A DNA stretch of 64,000 nucleotides from Cylindrotheca closterium (Eukaryota; Bacillariophyta; Bacillariophyceae; Bacillariales; Bacillariaceae): contig CAKOGP040000136.1 of the NCBI GenBank assembly GCA_933822405.4, positions 1 to 64,000 of the forward strand. Reading direction: 5' to 3'. The first letter of the stretch is position 1; each line of letters opens with the position of its first letter. This document shows, in pieces, positions 30,258 to 40,402 of this stretch. A program made the position numbers and the translations under genes. Below the pieces are notes generated by a model. It saw only the letters and a list, made by a program, of their open reading frames with translations. It searched no databases and was not told the DNA's origin.

Positions 30258-31229
30258 ATGGCCATGCTGACAAAGAATCTTACAATCGTCGATGATGGCG
30301 GTGTTTACGAGATTAGCAGCAACGAAGAATTCCGGGATTTGCTCGAATCCTTGGAAACCAAATATTTGGAGAATGTGGAGACGGGGCGTCGAGTGATTGG
30401 ATTCTTGTCACTTGTGGATGGTGCTAGCTACACTACCGCTAATCGCAATAATAATAATACACCAATCATAATATCTACAGACGAATCATCCTCAGATGAC
30501 CAGGAGCGATCGCAAGATGAGGAGGAGTACGATGACGAGGAGGAGGATGATGATGATGAACTCGAAACGCAAATGGCAATTTCGGAACAAGACAGTGATA
30601 ATCTTCCAAAATCAAGAGGCAAAAGTGGTGCAACAGCGAAGAACCAAGTCGCTATCGCGAAACGAAATGGCGTAGTACCAAAGGCCATTGTGGTACGGCG
30701 AGCAAGTAGTTGTACGACTGATGTCAAGAGGAAAGCGAGGAACTCATTGGGTCAAAAGAAGCAGCAACACATGGAGCGAAGTTTAAAGAAGCAACTTGAC
30801 ATTGCTAGTAAGCTCGTAAAATCAGGAAATGAGTTGGCCAAACAAGGCAAGCTTGTTGGTGCAATGAATGCCTATCGAAAGGTTCTCAAGATTCGATTAA
30901 AGGTCCTTGGTAAGCACCATCCCAACGTGGCAACTGCCTTTAGCAATCTCGGCAGCATCCTCTATGTACAAGGTAAATATGAAGAAGCCACGAATATGTA
31001 TGGAAGGGCACTCAAAATCCAGTTGCGAATCCATACTAGTAGTGGAAGCAAATGTCATCCGGATGTCGCCCAACTGTGTTACAATCTTGGCAAATCGTAT
31101 CAGCATCAACCAACCAAGGAGGAAGACTCCCGAAAGGCATACGAATTTGCACTTTCCATTTATTTGAAAACAAGTGGCGAGGATTGTGGGAAGGTATCCG
31201 AGATTCGAAAGAGTCTGACAGCGTTGTAA
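30258..31229 (+). CDS. Small TPR-family protein
   Basis: 323 residues, single exon. The canonical N-domain is at ~6-62 (LTIVDDGGVYEISSNEEF, RRVIGFLSLVDGASYT). The linker has a SIM-like PIIISTDESSSDDQE and a long acidic run (DEEEYDDEEEDDDDELE), then basic segments (KRKARNSLGQKKQQ). Only three TPRs follow (ASKLVKSGNELAKQGK, AFSNLGSILYVQGKYEEA, CYNLGKSYQHQPTKEE), and the second carries a 4-residue insertion. It directly follows the 27785 gene on the same strand; the two N-domains are very alike, so they are probably tandem duplicates with different linkers. Confidence 0.9.
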   Translation: MAMLTKNLTIVDDGGVYEISSNEEFRDLLESLETKYLENVETGRRVIGFLSLVDGASYTTANRNNNNTPIIISTDESSSDDQERSQDEEEYDDEEEDDDDELETQMAISEQDSDNLPKSRGKSGATAKNQVAIAKRNGVVPKAIVVRRASSCTTDVKRKARNSLGQKKQQHMERSLKKQLDIASKLVKSGNELAKQGKLVGAMNAYRKVLKIRLKVLGKHHPNVATAFSNLGSILYVQGKYEEATNMYGRALKIQLRIHTSSGSKCHPDVAQLCYNLGKSYQHQPTKEEDSRKAYEFALSIYLKTSGEDCGKVSEIRKSLTAL

Positions 31230-31534
31230 CAGTTTGGGATGAATGAATGCGGGAACAATACTACGAATCATTCTCAGACGGGGGAACTCACTCAATCAGG
31301 AAACTATAAAATACTATAGTGTACATTATAAGATATGTACCATTCTCTATATGGCTAGTTTTTGTCCTCCCGCATAAGGCAGGTTGTAGGAATTGAATTA
31401 ATAATAGTATGTATTAGAGTCCAATACTCCTAGTCCTGCCTATAAGTATTCATAATCTTGTAATTTTATTACTTTAAAAGGACCTCCTATTCTACAAAGT
31501 GTGCCAATAATTTTAAAATATTATAAAACCAAAG

Positions 31535-32695
31535 CTATACTTCATATCTTCCCCCAAGAGCAGTGTGAGATGATGATCCAGCAGGAGCTCCACCCTCTCT
31601 CAGTTTCGTTCGAGTCAAGGCAGTCATGACGCGGTCTCCCGCCTTTTCATAAATGGGAAGAGCCTGTTGATACATCTTTTGTGCGTCTTGATTGTTCTCT
31701 TGTTCGGTATGCAAGTCTCCCAGGTTCGAGTAGCTTCGGGCCACGTGTGGATGCTCCGTACCCAAGGTTTCCCGTTGAATGTCCAGGGCTTGTCGGTATC
31801 GGATTTTGGCTTCCTCGTAACGGCGCTGCTTTTGCAACAACAATCCCATATTGTTGTATACACCCGCGACATCTACATGCTTTTTGCCGTCCACCTCCAA
31901 ATGAATGACCAATGCTTCTCGATACTTATCCATGGCTTGATCATACTTGCCCAACTCGACCAAGGAGAGTCCAATGTCCATGTGGTAATTGGCCACGCGA
32001 CCATCCTTCTGAGGCGAGCATTTGAGGGTAATGGCGAGCGCCTTTTCAAAGGTTTCAATGGCTTTCTCATACTGCTTGTCCTCATGAAGTGCAATTCCAT
32101 CTTTTCGAAAGGCAGTGCACGTTTCGGCGACCTTTAGCAAAATGGGATAAGCATCATCTTCCTTGCCTGCTTGCATCAAGGCATGTCCCTGCTTAATCCA
32201 CTCCTCTGCTTCAGTAACTGAAGCAGAAGACGAAGAAGGAGATGTCTTTTGTTTCTTGGTTGGGTTGTCAGAATCAGCAGCAGCATCTTCTAGCTTGTTC
32301 TTGTTGCCGTTGTTGCTGCTGCTATCATTGTTGCTGCTGTTCGATTCTTCATGGTTAGTAACGTCCTGATTTTCCTCATTGGACCGCGTTTCCTCTAAAT
32401 GAACACCAAGCTTTTCAGGCAAACTTTCCTTCTTTTCTTCCTCCTCCATTATAATGTTGGTGGAGTACTGTGCATGATGCTGATGATGCTGATGATGATC
32501 ATCGTCGTCGTCGTTAGTATTGTCCTGCAGCGCATCTAAATCAGTGTTAGCAATCTCAGCATTCTCATTATCTTCTCCTACTTCAGGGACCGGGTCATCA
32601 TTCAGGGCGTGCATCAAAAACTGAAAGTCTTCTTTGTTGCCAATGATGTCATCGTTGTCAGTGTCGACAAGATCCAGTCGTTCCGAGTCTGTCAT
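31535..32695 (-). CDS. TPR protein with half an N-domain
   Basis: 386 residues, single exon, opposite in strand to the previous gene. The first ~30 residues (DLVDTDNDDIIGNKEDFQFL) resemble the first half of the family N-domain. The second half (KRRVLGYASL-DGGTYT) is missing and is replaced by an acidic Asp/Asn/His/Glu-rich region. There is a short NLS-like PTKKQKT and five TPRs from ~160. Examples are NYHMDIGLSLVELGKYDQAM, VYNNMGLLLQKQRRYEEAK and SYSNLGDLHTEQENNQDAQ. The C-terminal tail GGAPAGSSSHTALGG differs from the paralogues. It may be a functionally diverged member, with a TGACG-rich upstream region that could respond to bZIP factors (inference). Confidence 0.88.
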   Translation of the reverse strand: MTDSERLDLVDTDNDDIIGNKEDFQFLMHALNDDPVPEVGEDNENAEIANTDLDALQDNTNDDDDDHHQHHQHHAQYSTNIIMEEEEKKESLPEKLGVHLEETRSNEENQDVTNHEESNSSNNDSSSNNGNKNKLEDAAADSDNPTKKQKTSPSSSSASVTEAEEWIKQGHALMQAGKEDDAYPILLKVAETCTAFRKDGIALHEDKQYEKAIETFEKALAITLKCSPQKDGRVANYHMDIGLSLVELGKYDQAMDKYREALVIHLEVDGKKHVDVAGVYNNMGLLLQKQRRYEEAKIRYRQALDIQRETLGTEHPHVARSYSNLGDLHTEQENNQDAQKMYQQALPIYEKAGDRVMTALTRTKLREGGAPAGSSSHTALGGRYEV

Positions 32696-32779
32696 TATGA
32701 TTGTGTGGTGCTGTTATAGTGATGATGCGGCAATAAGGCAAGATCACGATTGATGAGATGCTACTAGAATAAAAAAAAT

Positions 32780-33025
32780 ATTGCATGCCAGCTGCGTGAC
32801 GCAAAAAGAGGGCAATGCTGAAAATGATCTGAGCGGGAGGCGGACAGGTGATTGATTCTTCGTAACGGGACCATCCAAAAATATTGCATACGTTACGCAT
32901 GCATGCCGCTACGCTGAAGATGATGATGATTTCTGTCGTCACGTTACGTCAGAATGGGCTGACGACATCTTTCTTTGCGCCTGACTAAAACTGTGACAGT
33001 ATAATTTCAAGGCGACGCATGACGA
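32780..33025. promoter_or_regulatory. Cluster of TGACG-type bZIP-like motifs
   Basis: Upstream of the minus-strand gene ending at 32695, several TGACG words occur: GTGACGCAA (~32796), CACGTTACGTCAG (~32940), GCTGACGAC (~32958) and GCATGACGACGAG (~33016). TGACGT/TGACGC are known diatom CO2/cAMP-responsive bZIP elements. The clustering is seen; the function is inferred. Confidence 0.3.
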
Positions 33026-33074
33026 CGAGTGCGGGAATTTTATGATATCCTTACTATACCGGTATGTTTTGAAC

Positions 33075-34521
33075 TTATATTATTATAGTACGGTATGGGA
33101 GTCGACGTTTCATCATTTTGATTCTCTCCCTCTGCTCAATCAACAATTCTCTAGATGCGCCTTGATGATATTGAATGGCTGTGTTGATATCATAGGCTAC
33201 TTGGTGCATATCCAAGGCCTCTTTGTATTTGGATTGCTTCTCAAAAATAAGTCCCATATTGTGTCACGATGATTGGGCCACCTTGGGGTTGCAATTGCCA
33301 ATTTCTCCCAATCGAATCTCAAGAGCTTCTCGGTGTACTTTGATGGCATCGCTATTTGTACCTTGTTCCTCCAAGCTTTGGACGGTGTCATTGTATTTTG
33401 GAGCCACATACAAGTGCTGACTCCCATGTGTCTTGGTTACTTCAAGCGATTTCTGATAGGCTTTCATGCATCCCTCAACTCTCCCCTTGTTTCCCAAGAA
33501 ATATCCGATGGCGTTGTATATATCAACTGTCATATTGTTTGCTGATTCAATCGCAATTGCCTTTCCGTACAATAATTCTATTGCATAGTCATCCTATTCT
33601 TTCGGTTCAAAAAGGAATGCAGATCCCATGTCAAAGGAGCAAGGCTTGGGAGCATCGGGAACTTGAATAATTCCATCTCGATCAGCGCCAAGAGTCCTTA
33701 GAAATATTTCCAACGGCTTCCTCGGATTTTCAATGCATTGCCAAGGCGACAGGGAAACTGCTATACACCCTTTGAAAGAAGATGCAAAATCCGTCATTAC
33801 TCCTTGATGAATGTCATTTAAGGGCTATATACTCGGAGCACTTGTTGAAACAATGCGATGGATTCGTCATGTTTTCCTTCTTTGGCCAGAAGCCCTGCCT
33901 CTTTTAGGCCGGCATCGATAATGTCAGATAGCTTCCTTCTTCTGATTTGACCCCTCTGTTCTCAGCAAGCTCGTCATGGCGCTTTGCTTCTGGAAGAATG
34001 GTTTCATCGTTTTCCTGCTGGAGGAGAAGGAGTCGATGCTACTCGCGGTTGCTTCTTCGTTGCACTATTTGCGACGACTTTGGTCTTGTAGCCCTTGACA
34101 TTCCAAGCTCGTCGTACGGCTGATTTGGCTTTCTTCGTCTTATGATTGTTCTTATTAGCTGCTGACAATGATGATAATGATGATGATGATCTCGGTTTAT
34201 TGTACTTGTTGCTCATGCCGTTCTTCTCATCGTGAGATACATTGGGCGACTTGTCTGCTGAAGGAGATACAGTTTCGACTTATTGCTCTTGGTCTGATCT
34301 GTTGGGTGAAACGGTATTGGCGCTGTTACTATTCGGATTGGCTGGAGTGTAGCTTCCTTGATTCGCTAGCGAGGCAAAGCCAAGCACTCGCAATTTCGTG
34401 TCAACATTTTCCCAAATATTTAGTATTCATAGTGATTCCAACAACCGATCGCGAATTTTTAATTGTTGCTAATTATATAGCTTATGCCTTTATCAGCATC
34501 GGTGATGATTTTGGGCGTCAT
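33075..34521 (-). pseudogene. TPR-family pseudogene with in-frame stops
   Basis: From the ATG at 34521 the N-domain is recognisable but frameshifted (PKIITDADKGISYIIS, then LRVLGFASLANQGSYT in another frame). A basic segment (34216-34004) and a TPR helix (AGLLAKEGKHDESIALFQQV) follow in other frames. From 33797 to 33075 one single frame stays open except for two stops, TAG at ~33592 and TGA at ~33264. They interrupt TPR units (LYGKAIAIESANNM, VAQSS-stop-HNMGLIFEKQ). The TPR sequences are more diverged than in the other members. Best read as an old pseudogene. Confidence 0.75.
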
Positions 34522-35045
34522 GGTGGTTGGAATGTGTAATAACGGTATGTATGTTGTACCAAACGTTCACTCAGTAGCGCAGGACCTACTGTGGCATGAG
34601 AGTTTTCTCAGATGAATGAATAATGAAGAAGATTGCTGCACAGCAGCAGAGCGTCTCCTCTAGAAATTGTACCACATGTTGAAATGGGCGCGGTTAGGTG
34701 GTCTGAAGTACCAGGTACCGGTATTCAAAATTAACAAATATATATACCTACTGGCTGTACCGTTTTCGACTTGCCGATCAATTTGTGTTGGGAAAGATGA
34801 CACCTGAAAAAGACCGTGGCCAATCATCTCCTGTTTCCGTTTGTTCCCTCATTGATCGGCAAGAAGACTGCCAAGACCCTACAGTACGTATAGGTACGTG
34901 TACGTGCTCGGAGTCGAAGGAAGTTGAATCACTGCGATAGGCAGGTGCGAATCCAGAGGCACCGCGGTCATAGACAACACCTCGCGGGAACCACAAAATT
35001 TGAAAATGCTGAACGGTACGTAGCTTTTTTAAAAGAATCACCTTC

Positions 35046-35562
35046 AGGCGGTCAGAAGTGGCAAGCTTTCCGTTCGCGACGATCAAAACTTTAAATCTTG
35101 ATACCAAATTACTCCCAACGAGACATCGGCATGCTTGAAATTTCATCCAAAAGCACTTCGAGGCGGTCAGTATCGGCAAGCTTTCAACTTATTCCGTTCG
35201 TTGATCTTGCGACGATCAAAACTTATAATCTTCATACTAAATAACTAGTCCTACCAAAGAGACATCGGCATGCTTCAAATTCCATTTGAAAATGATGTAA
35301 ACGGGTCGTATGTAAATGAAAAGAAACACCTTGAGGCGGTCAGAAGTGGCAAGCTTTCCGTTCATTGATTTTGCGACGATCAAAACTTCAAATCTTCATA
35401 CTAAATTCCTACCAAAGAGACATAGGCATGCTTGAAATTTCATCTTGAGGCGGTCAGGAGTGGCAAGCTTTCAACTTGTTCCGTTCGTTGATCTTGCGAC
35501 GATCAAAACTTATGATCTTCATACTAAATAACTACCAAAGAGACACCGGCATGCTTGATTGT
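35046..35562. repeat. Four tandem copies of a ~114-bp repeat
   Basis: Units start at 35046, 35161, 35334 and 35448, each with AGGCGGTCAG. They share GGCAAGCTTTC, GCGACGATCAAAACTT, CTTCATACTAAAT and ACCAAAGAGACAT-GGCATGCTT. Unit 2 carries an extra ~58 bp. The array ends ~130 bp upstream of the silaffin-like gene, so it may be part of its promoter or leader. The preceding 34522-35045 has no gene. Confidence 0.85.
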
Positions 35563-35693
35563 AAGAGGTCGAAAACTCTGGAGACGCGTTTGAATGATTA
35601 AAATCTCTCACTTTTCCGAGCAGCAGTTTCTGTGAGTCTCACTTTTCGTAGAAGTAGCAGTTGTGAAACCCACTCTCTTTGCTTGATTTGATA

Positions 35694-36608
35694 ATGAAGT
35701 TCCATTTGGCTATCAGTGCTTTGCTCGTGTTGGCAGTCTCTCCTGCCACCGCCCAAGCAAACAGAGCCCGCCGTCTTGAACAAGGCAAGGGTTTCTCTTC
35801 AAGTTCGAGTGGCAAAGGAGGTGGCAAAGGAAGTGGCAAGGGATCTTCTTCTGGTAAGGGATCCTCTTCTGGTAAGGGATCCTCTTCTTCTGGTAAGGGA
35901 TCCTCTTCTTCTGGAAAGGGATCCTCTTCTTCCGGCAAGGGCGGTGGCAAAGGTGCAAAAAGTCCCGTAACCACCCCATCCGCTCCCACCCCACCCGCAA
36001 GCATGCCAACCGCGCAATCGGCTCCCACCCCAACCGCAAGCATGCCAACCGCACCATCGGCACCCACGGGTCCCGACCGTTGCGAGAATGTCTCTTGTAC
36101 CAACCCACTCGAAGGCTGTGATCCATTCGATGGAGTGTGTAAGAATCTCGATGAACTTGTGCCGTGTGTGGCTGTCATTGATGAGGCGGATCGTAATTCG
36201 GCTGCCGACTTCATTACCAAATGGGATGCATTCCGTGCACGCTTTCCAAGCAGACCATTTTGCTTGTTGCAACCCGTCCCACCGGGAAATAGTGCCACAC
36301 TCTTTCTACCACCTGCCTTTATTACAGGTGATCCATTGGTCCGATACAGTGAGGTCACTAGGGACGGAGAAAACCCCGCGGCAACCATCTCTGATTGGTA
36401 CACCATTTGTGACATTAACAATCTCAAGTCTTCGAGTATTGAGTTTGTTGGTCTCTTTGTGGACAACTCGGGAAGTATGACAACCGCAACAGTCAGAGGA
36501 GCATATGACAAGTTCTTGGCTGACTTGACAGCGAATGGACTCACCTTCAAAACCGTAGAGAATACGAGGGAAGATTGGATCTTGCCTTTTGAAGTGTCTC
36601 TTGTCTAG
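35694..36608 (+). CDS. Secreted silaffin-like Ser/Gly/Lys-repeat protein with MIDAS motif
   Basis: 304 residues from the first ATG; the open frame begins at an upstream TTG. It has a signal peptide (~1-21, MKFHLAISALLVLAVSPATA), then NRARRL, an RxL-type propeptide site as in silaffins and cingulins. Residues ~31-88 are GKGSSSS-type repeats, a lysine spaced by Ser/Gly, the composition of biosilica-associated proteins. A Pro/Thr/Ser linker (APTPTASMPTAPSAPT) and a Cys-rich segment (DRCENVSCTNPLEGC) follow. The C-terminal part contains FVGLFVDNSGSMTTATV (251-267), a metal-ion-dependent adhesion-site signature (DxSxS) of von Willebrand A domains, though little of that domain follows. A role in silica cell wall or extracellular matrix is inferred. 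The BamHI-like GGATCC repeats in the DNA are from the SS codons. Confidence 0.85.
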   Translation: MKFHLAISALLVLAVSPATAQANRARRLEQGKGFSSSSSGKGGGKGSGKGSSSGKGSSSGKGSSSSGKGSSSSGKGSSSSGKGGGKGAKSPVTTPSAPTPPASMPTAQSAPTPTASMPTAPSAPTGPDRCENVSCTNPLEGCDPFDGVCKNLDELVPCVAVIDEADRNSAADFITKWDAFRARFPSRPFCLLQPVPPGNSATLFLPPAFITGDPLVRYSEVTRDGENPAATISDWYTICDINNLKSSSIEFVGLFVDNSGSMTTATVRGAYDKFLADLTANGLTFKTVENTREDWILPFEVSLV

Positions 36609-37214
36609 TAGGCTAAGAGTTGCCAGCTGAGACAATATGGGATACGCATACAATAGATTTCTAAGGTAGATGCGATGTTATTCCATTGTCAGTAGTCTCC
36701 TGCTGTAAAATGTCGCGAGCCCTTCTATACTTTCATGACATAGGCTTTGACGTTTGATTTCTTTTTCCAAAGACGCCGCCACTCTCGGTATATATGGCGA
36801 CATCTTGTTGATGGCAATAATTGTCGCTCTTCTCTTTATTGTTCAAGACATCGTCGTCCCCGCCTGATCATATTCTAGTCGTATGCTGATGATTGAGCCG
36901 TGTCCTCAACATTATTACAATATCGAGTGCCTTTTTATGCATCGTCGTTGCTTGGTCATCTTTATGTTAACTCTAGCTAGTCTTTATTACTTTTTGGATT
37001 TGTATCTGCATTGGACCCATTGGATCCGACTACCACAAAACGTTATATCAGTACTGTCAAATGCCAACGCTTTTTATTGTTCATACACTTGTACAGACTG
37101 TACCACTTTATTGTAGCGAAGGAACATAGAACAGCTCTTTCTGGATGTACAATGATTTATTCGTAGAACTAAAAGTGAAGTTTGTACTTCCTAGAATGAA
37201 TCCTGCCTGGTGCA
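36609..37214. other. Intergenic region, nothing recognised
   Basis: There is no domain-bearing frame. The ATG frame 36883-37116 encodes a hydrophobic, compositionally odd peptide without support. Confidence 0.5.
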
Positions 37215-38394
37215 TTGGAATGCATCCAGCCAACTCGTCTTTGCCTTCAACTTCCAAAGATCCTGCAATCCAACATCTTTGTGGTCCTCGCCGTAGATTT
37301 CCATGCAGATCGCAAGGGCCTTACGATACATCTTCAATGCTTCCTTTCATTGCTCGTGGTTCGTCGGCACAACCCCGCAGTTCCTATTGCAATTCCTTTT
37401 TGCTCTATCTGCCTATTCACGCATTTTGCATGCTTCATCGTGTTTCTTTTTATTTTGAAGGACTTCCCCGATATGGAAGTATGATTGAGCAACGGAAAAG
37501 CTATTGTCTCCAAAAACTTCCAAATGAATATCAAGTGCCCTTTGATGCATCTTCAATGCTTCGTCAAACTTATTTTTATGGTTTAAGGCATTCCAGATAT
37601 TGTTGAATGAAAAAGCAGCATTAAGATCACGATCTCCCGACACTTCCAACATAACATCAAGGCCCTTTTGATGCATCTCAAATGCTTCGTCGTGTTTCTT
37701 TAGAGCGTTGAAGGCAGGCCCAATGTTGTGGTATAACCAAGCAGTCTCACGATGGCGATCACAGAGAACCTCCAATCGAATCTAAAGAGCCTCTTTGTGT
37801 AGATTCAATGCTTCCTCATACTTGCATTGGTGGTACAAATCATCCCCCTCCAAATTGAGGTTTTTGGCTTTGCTCAATTGGTTCTCCTTTTCGCGCTTAT
37901 CATCAAGTTCTTGTTGTGTTGTATCATTGTTGTTGGTTTCTTTCATATCATCAAAGACGCTTCCCTCATCATCTTCACTCCTTGCCTTCTGCTTTTTATT
38001 TCCCCTTGCTGTGTTCTCAGCCCGTTCCTCCGCTGGCCTCTTATTTGAGCCTTCATCATCATCGCCGTTGTCGTCATTCCTGTTCCTGATTGGATTCTCC
38101 TGGTGCTTCTGCTTGTGACCGATGATTCATCGTTGGCTGCTGGGCTTCAACTGTTGTTTTATGCGGATGTACAGCGGCATTGCTGGAGGCTGTATTAGTA
38201 ACATTGCGAGACGTCACCGTGTAGGTCCCTCCATCCACGAGAGCGGCGTATCCAGTAACCCTTCGTTTCGACTCTGAATTTTCCAAGAACTTGGCGTCCA
38301 GCCATTCCAGCAAACGATGAAATTGCTTTTCATTGCTGATATCATAGACACCCCCATCTTGAGCAATGGTGATTCTTTTGTATTCGTTACTCAT
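37215..38394 (-). pseudogene. TPR-family pseudogene with intact N-domain
   Basis: From the ATG at 38394 the N-domain is complete and canonical (RITIAQDGGVYDISNEKQFH, RRVTGYAALVDGGTYTVT). The frame breaks at GESNQEQE. It resumes in another frame through an NLS-like stretch (ARGNKKQKARSED) and the first TPR (DDLYHQCKYEEALNLHKEAL). There a TAG replaces the Glu codon of AL-E-IRLEVL. TPRs continue at 37775-37413 (LYHNIGPAFNALKKHDEAF and others). A further frameshift precedes the last TPR (ALKMYRKALAICMEIYG). It has no ISSDSD motif. Three or more lesions; a recent pseudogene. Confidence 0.85.
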
Positions 38395-38704
38395 GTTACT
38401 ATATTAGCTACTGTATATACCTTCTCCAGTTTTGTACTTTGCTGGTTGCGAAACCTCTGCGGTAGCGCACTGTGAGAGCGGCAGGAAATGAAAATAACGC
38501 GTGTTCCCACAAAGTGTCTCCAAAGAACTTGCAAAGTCCCTTTACCGTACACGTGTACACTGTGGGTACTCTACTGTTACGAAACAACATAGAACAGAGC
38601 GACAGATTTTCGACTTCCTGAGGATGTACAACGATACAACGATTTATTCATAATAGAGCTATAAGTAAAGTTAGTAGTCCTCCATCCTAGAATCCTGCGG
38701 ATGA

Positions 38705-40402
38705 CTATAACCTACCTTCGAGTTCCAAAGATTGTGCGATTTGCTTGGGTGTGTCTGCAACATCGTTATGGCCCTCGCCGTGGATTTCCAGGTAGATCTC
38801 AAGAGCCTGTTGATACATGACACGGGCCTCTGTGTGCTGGTTTTGTTTGGTTGATATGTAGCCCATATTGTAATATATGTTTCCAACATGCTCATGTTCC
38901 TCGCCGTGAACTTCCACGTAAATATCAACAGCCTTACGATACATCTTTAATGCTTCCTTGTATTTCAATTGATCCTCCAAAACATAGCCCATGTTGCGAT
39001 ATGTGTTGGCAACATCTTCATGTTCCTCACCGTGAGCTTCCACGTAAATATCAACAGCCTTACGATACATCTTCAATGCTTCCTTGCGTTTGATTTGCTT
39101 CTCCAAAACACATGCCATATAGCAATACGTGTTGGCAACATTTTCATGACGATTGCCAAAGACTTCCAATCCAATATCAACTGCCTTCTGAAACATCATC
39201 ATTGCTTCTTTGTATTTCTTTTGATCCTCCAAGGCTCTGCCCATATTGGAGTATGTATGATGAGTACGAGCATGACGGTTTCCGCATACTGCTAAAAGAA
39301 TATCGAGTGCCTTTTGATAAGTCTTCATTGCTTTCTCATGTTTATGTTGATCATCAAAAACAACCCCGAGATTAAGGTATGAATCAGCAGTGTAAGCATG
39401 ACTATTTCCGAAGACTGATAAACGAATATCAAGTGCCTTTTGATGCATCGTTATTGCCTTCTCATGTTCTTTTTGCTTGTTCAGGACAATCCCAATATTG
39501 TTGTAGCATTCAGAAGTGCCGACATGACGATTACCCAACACTTCCAAACGAATATCAAGTGACTCTTGATACATCTTCAATGCTTCATCGTATTTCATTT
39601 GATTGTTAAAAACAATCCCAATAGAATTATATGATGTAGCAGTGTCGGCATGGCGATTTCCCAAGGCTTTCAATCTAATATCAAGTGCTGCTTGAAGCAT
39701 CTTCAATGCTTCGGCATTTTTCTTTTGATTGCTCAACACATGTCCGATAGTTTCGTATGATTGAGCAGTATCAACATGATTATCACCAAGAACCTTCAAG
39801 CGAATCTCAAGAGCCTCTTGGTATAGATTCAATGCTTCCGCACAATTGCTAAGCTTGTACAGAATGTTTCCGGCGTTCATGAACTCTTTGCATTTTCGCA
39901 ATTGAGTCTTCTTGGTGCGCTCAACAGCATTGTTGTTGATCTCTTCAGCATCATCGCTGTCACTGCTGATAGTGCTTGTGTCATCGTCATTCGATGGTTG
40001 CCTTGGCTTCTTTTTCTTTCCCTTGTTATTGTTGTTGTCGAATATTTTCTCAGCTGGCCTTTTCTTGTTGGCTTCAGCATCATCATCGTTCCTGTGATGT
40101 GTTTGCTTCTCCTGGCCCCTGTTTGACTGATTCGTCGCTGGCTGCTGGACTGTAGCTGAATCTGCCACAACGTGCGGGTGTGTCGTGACGCTCGTGGGTG
40201 CTTCATTTATAGCAATATTGCTAGATTTGGCCGTGTAGGTTCCTCCATCAGCTAGCGAGGCATACCCAAGCACCCTCAGTTTTGTTTCAGCAGTCTCCAA
40301 GAACTTTGTGTCCAGCGCTATCAACAAACGATCGAATTCAACTTGGTTCCTGATATCATAGACACCACCATCAGTGGTAATCGTGACTCTTTTGAGTGTC
40401 AT
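38705..40402 (-). CDS. TPR-family protein with nine TPRs and SIM-like motif
   Basis: 565 residues, single exon, the most complete member. The N-domain is at ~4-58 (RVTITTDGGVYDIRNQVEFD, LRVLGYASLADGGTYTAK). A bipartite NLS-like region (KKRPAEKI, KGKKKKPRQ) is followed by TSTISSDSDDAEE, a hydrophobic-Ser-acidic motif like a phospho-SUMO-interacting motif. Nine 42-residue TPRs (from ~172) follow almost without interruption. Examples are SYETIGHVLSNQKKNAEAL, CYNNIGIVLNKQKEHEKAI and TYRNMGYVLEDQLKYKEAL. Repeats 7 and 8 are very similar, so the array grew by internal duplication. It ends EIHGEGHNDVADT. The 5' flank shares short blocks (CATCAAAATCTGTG) with the 42444 gene, so the two are tandem duplicates. 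Likely a nuclear scaffold; partners unknown. Confidence 0.92.
   Translation of the reverse strand: MTLKRVTITTDGGVYDIRNQVEFDRLLIALDTKFLETAETKLRVLGYASLADGGTYTAKSSNIAINEAPTSVTTHPHVVADSATVQQPATNQSNRGQEKQTHHRNDDDAEANKKRPAEKIFDNNNNKGKKKKPRQPSNDDDTSTISSDSDDAEEINNNAVERTKKTQLRKCKEFMNAGNILYKLSNCAEALNLYQEALEIRLKVLGDNHVDTAQSYETIGHVLSNQKKNAEALKMLQAALDIRLKALGNRHADTATSYNSIGIVFNNQMKYDEALKMYQESLDIRLEVLGNRHVGTSECYNNIGIVLNKQKEHEKAITMHQKALDIRLSVFGNSHAYTADSYLNLGVVFDDQHKHEKAMKTYQKALDILLAVCGNRHARTHHTYSNMGRALEDQKKYKEAMMMFQKAVDIGLEVFGNRHENVANTYCYMACVLEKQIKRKEALKMYRKAVDIYVEAHGEEHEDVANTYRNMGYVLEDQLKYKEALKMYRKAVDIYVEVHGEEHEHVGNIYYNMGYISTKQNQHTEARVMYQQALEIYLEIHGEGHNDVADTPKQIAQSLELEGRL

Noticed and set aside
35639..36550. 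303-codon minus-strand frame with Glu/Pro-Leu repeats
   Set aside because: Mirror image of the Ser/Gly/Lys repeats of the silaffin-like gene, which has a signal peptide and ordered domains.
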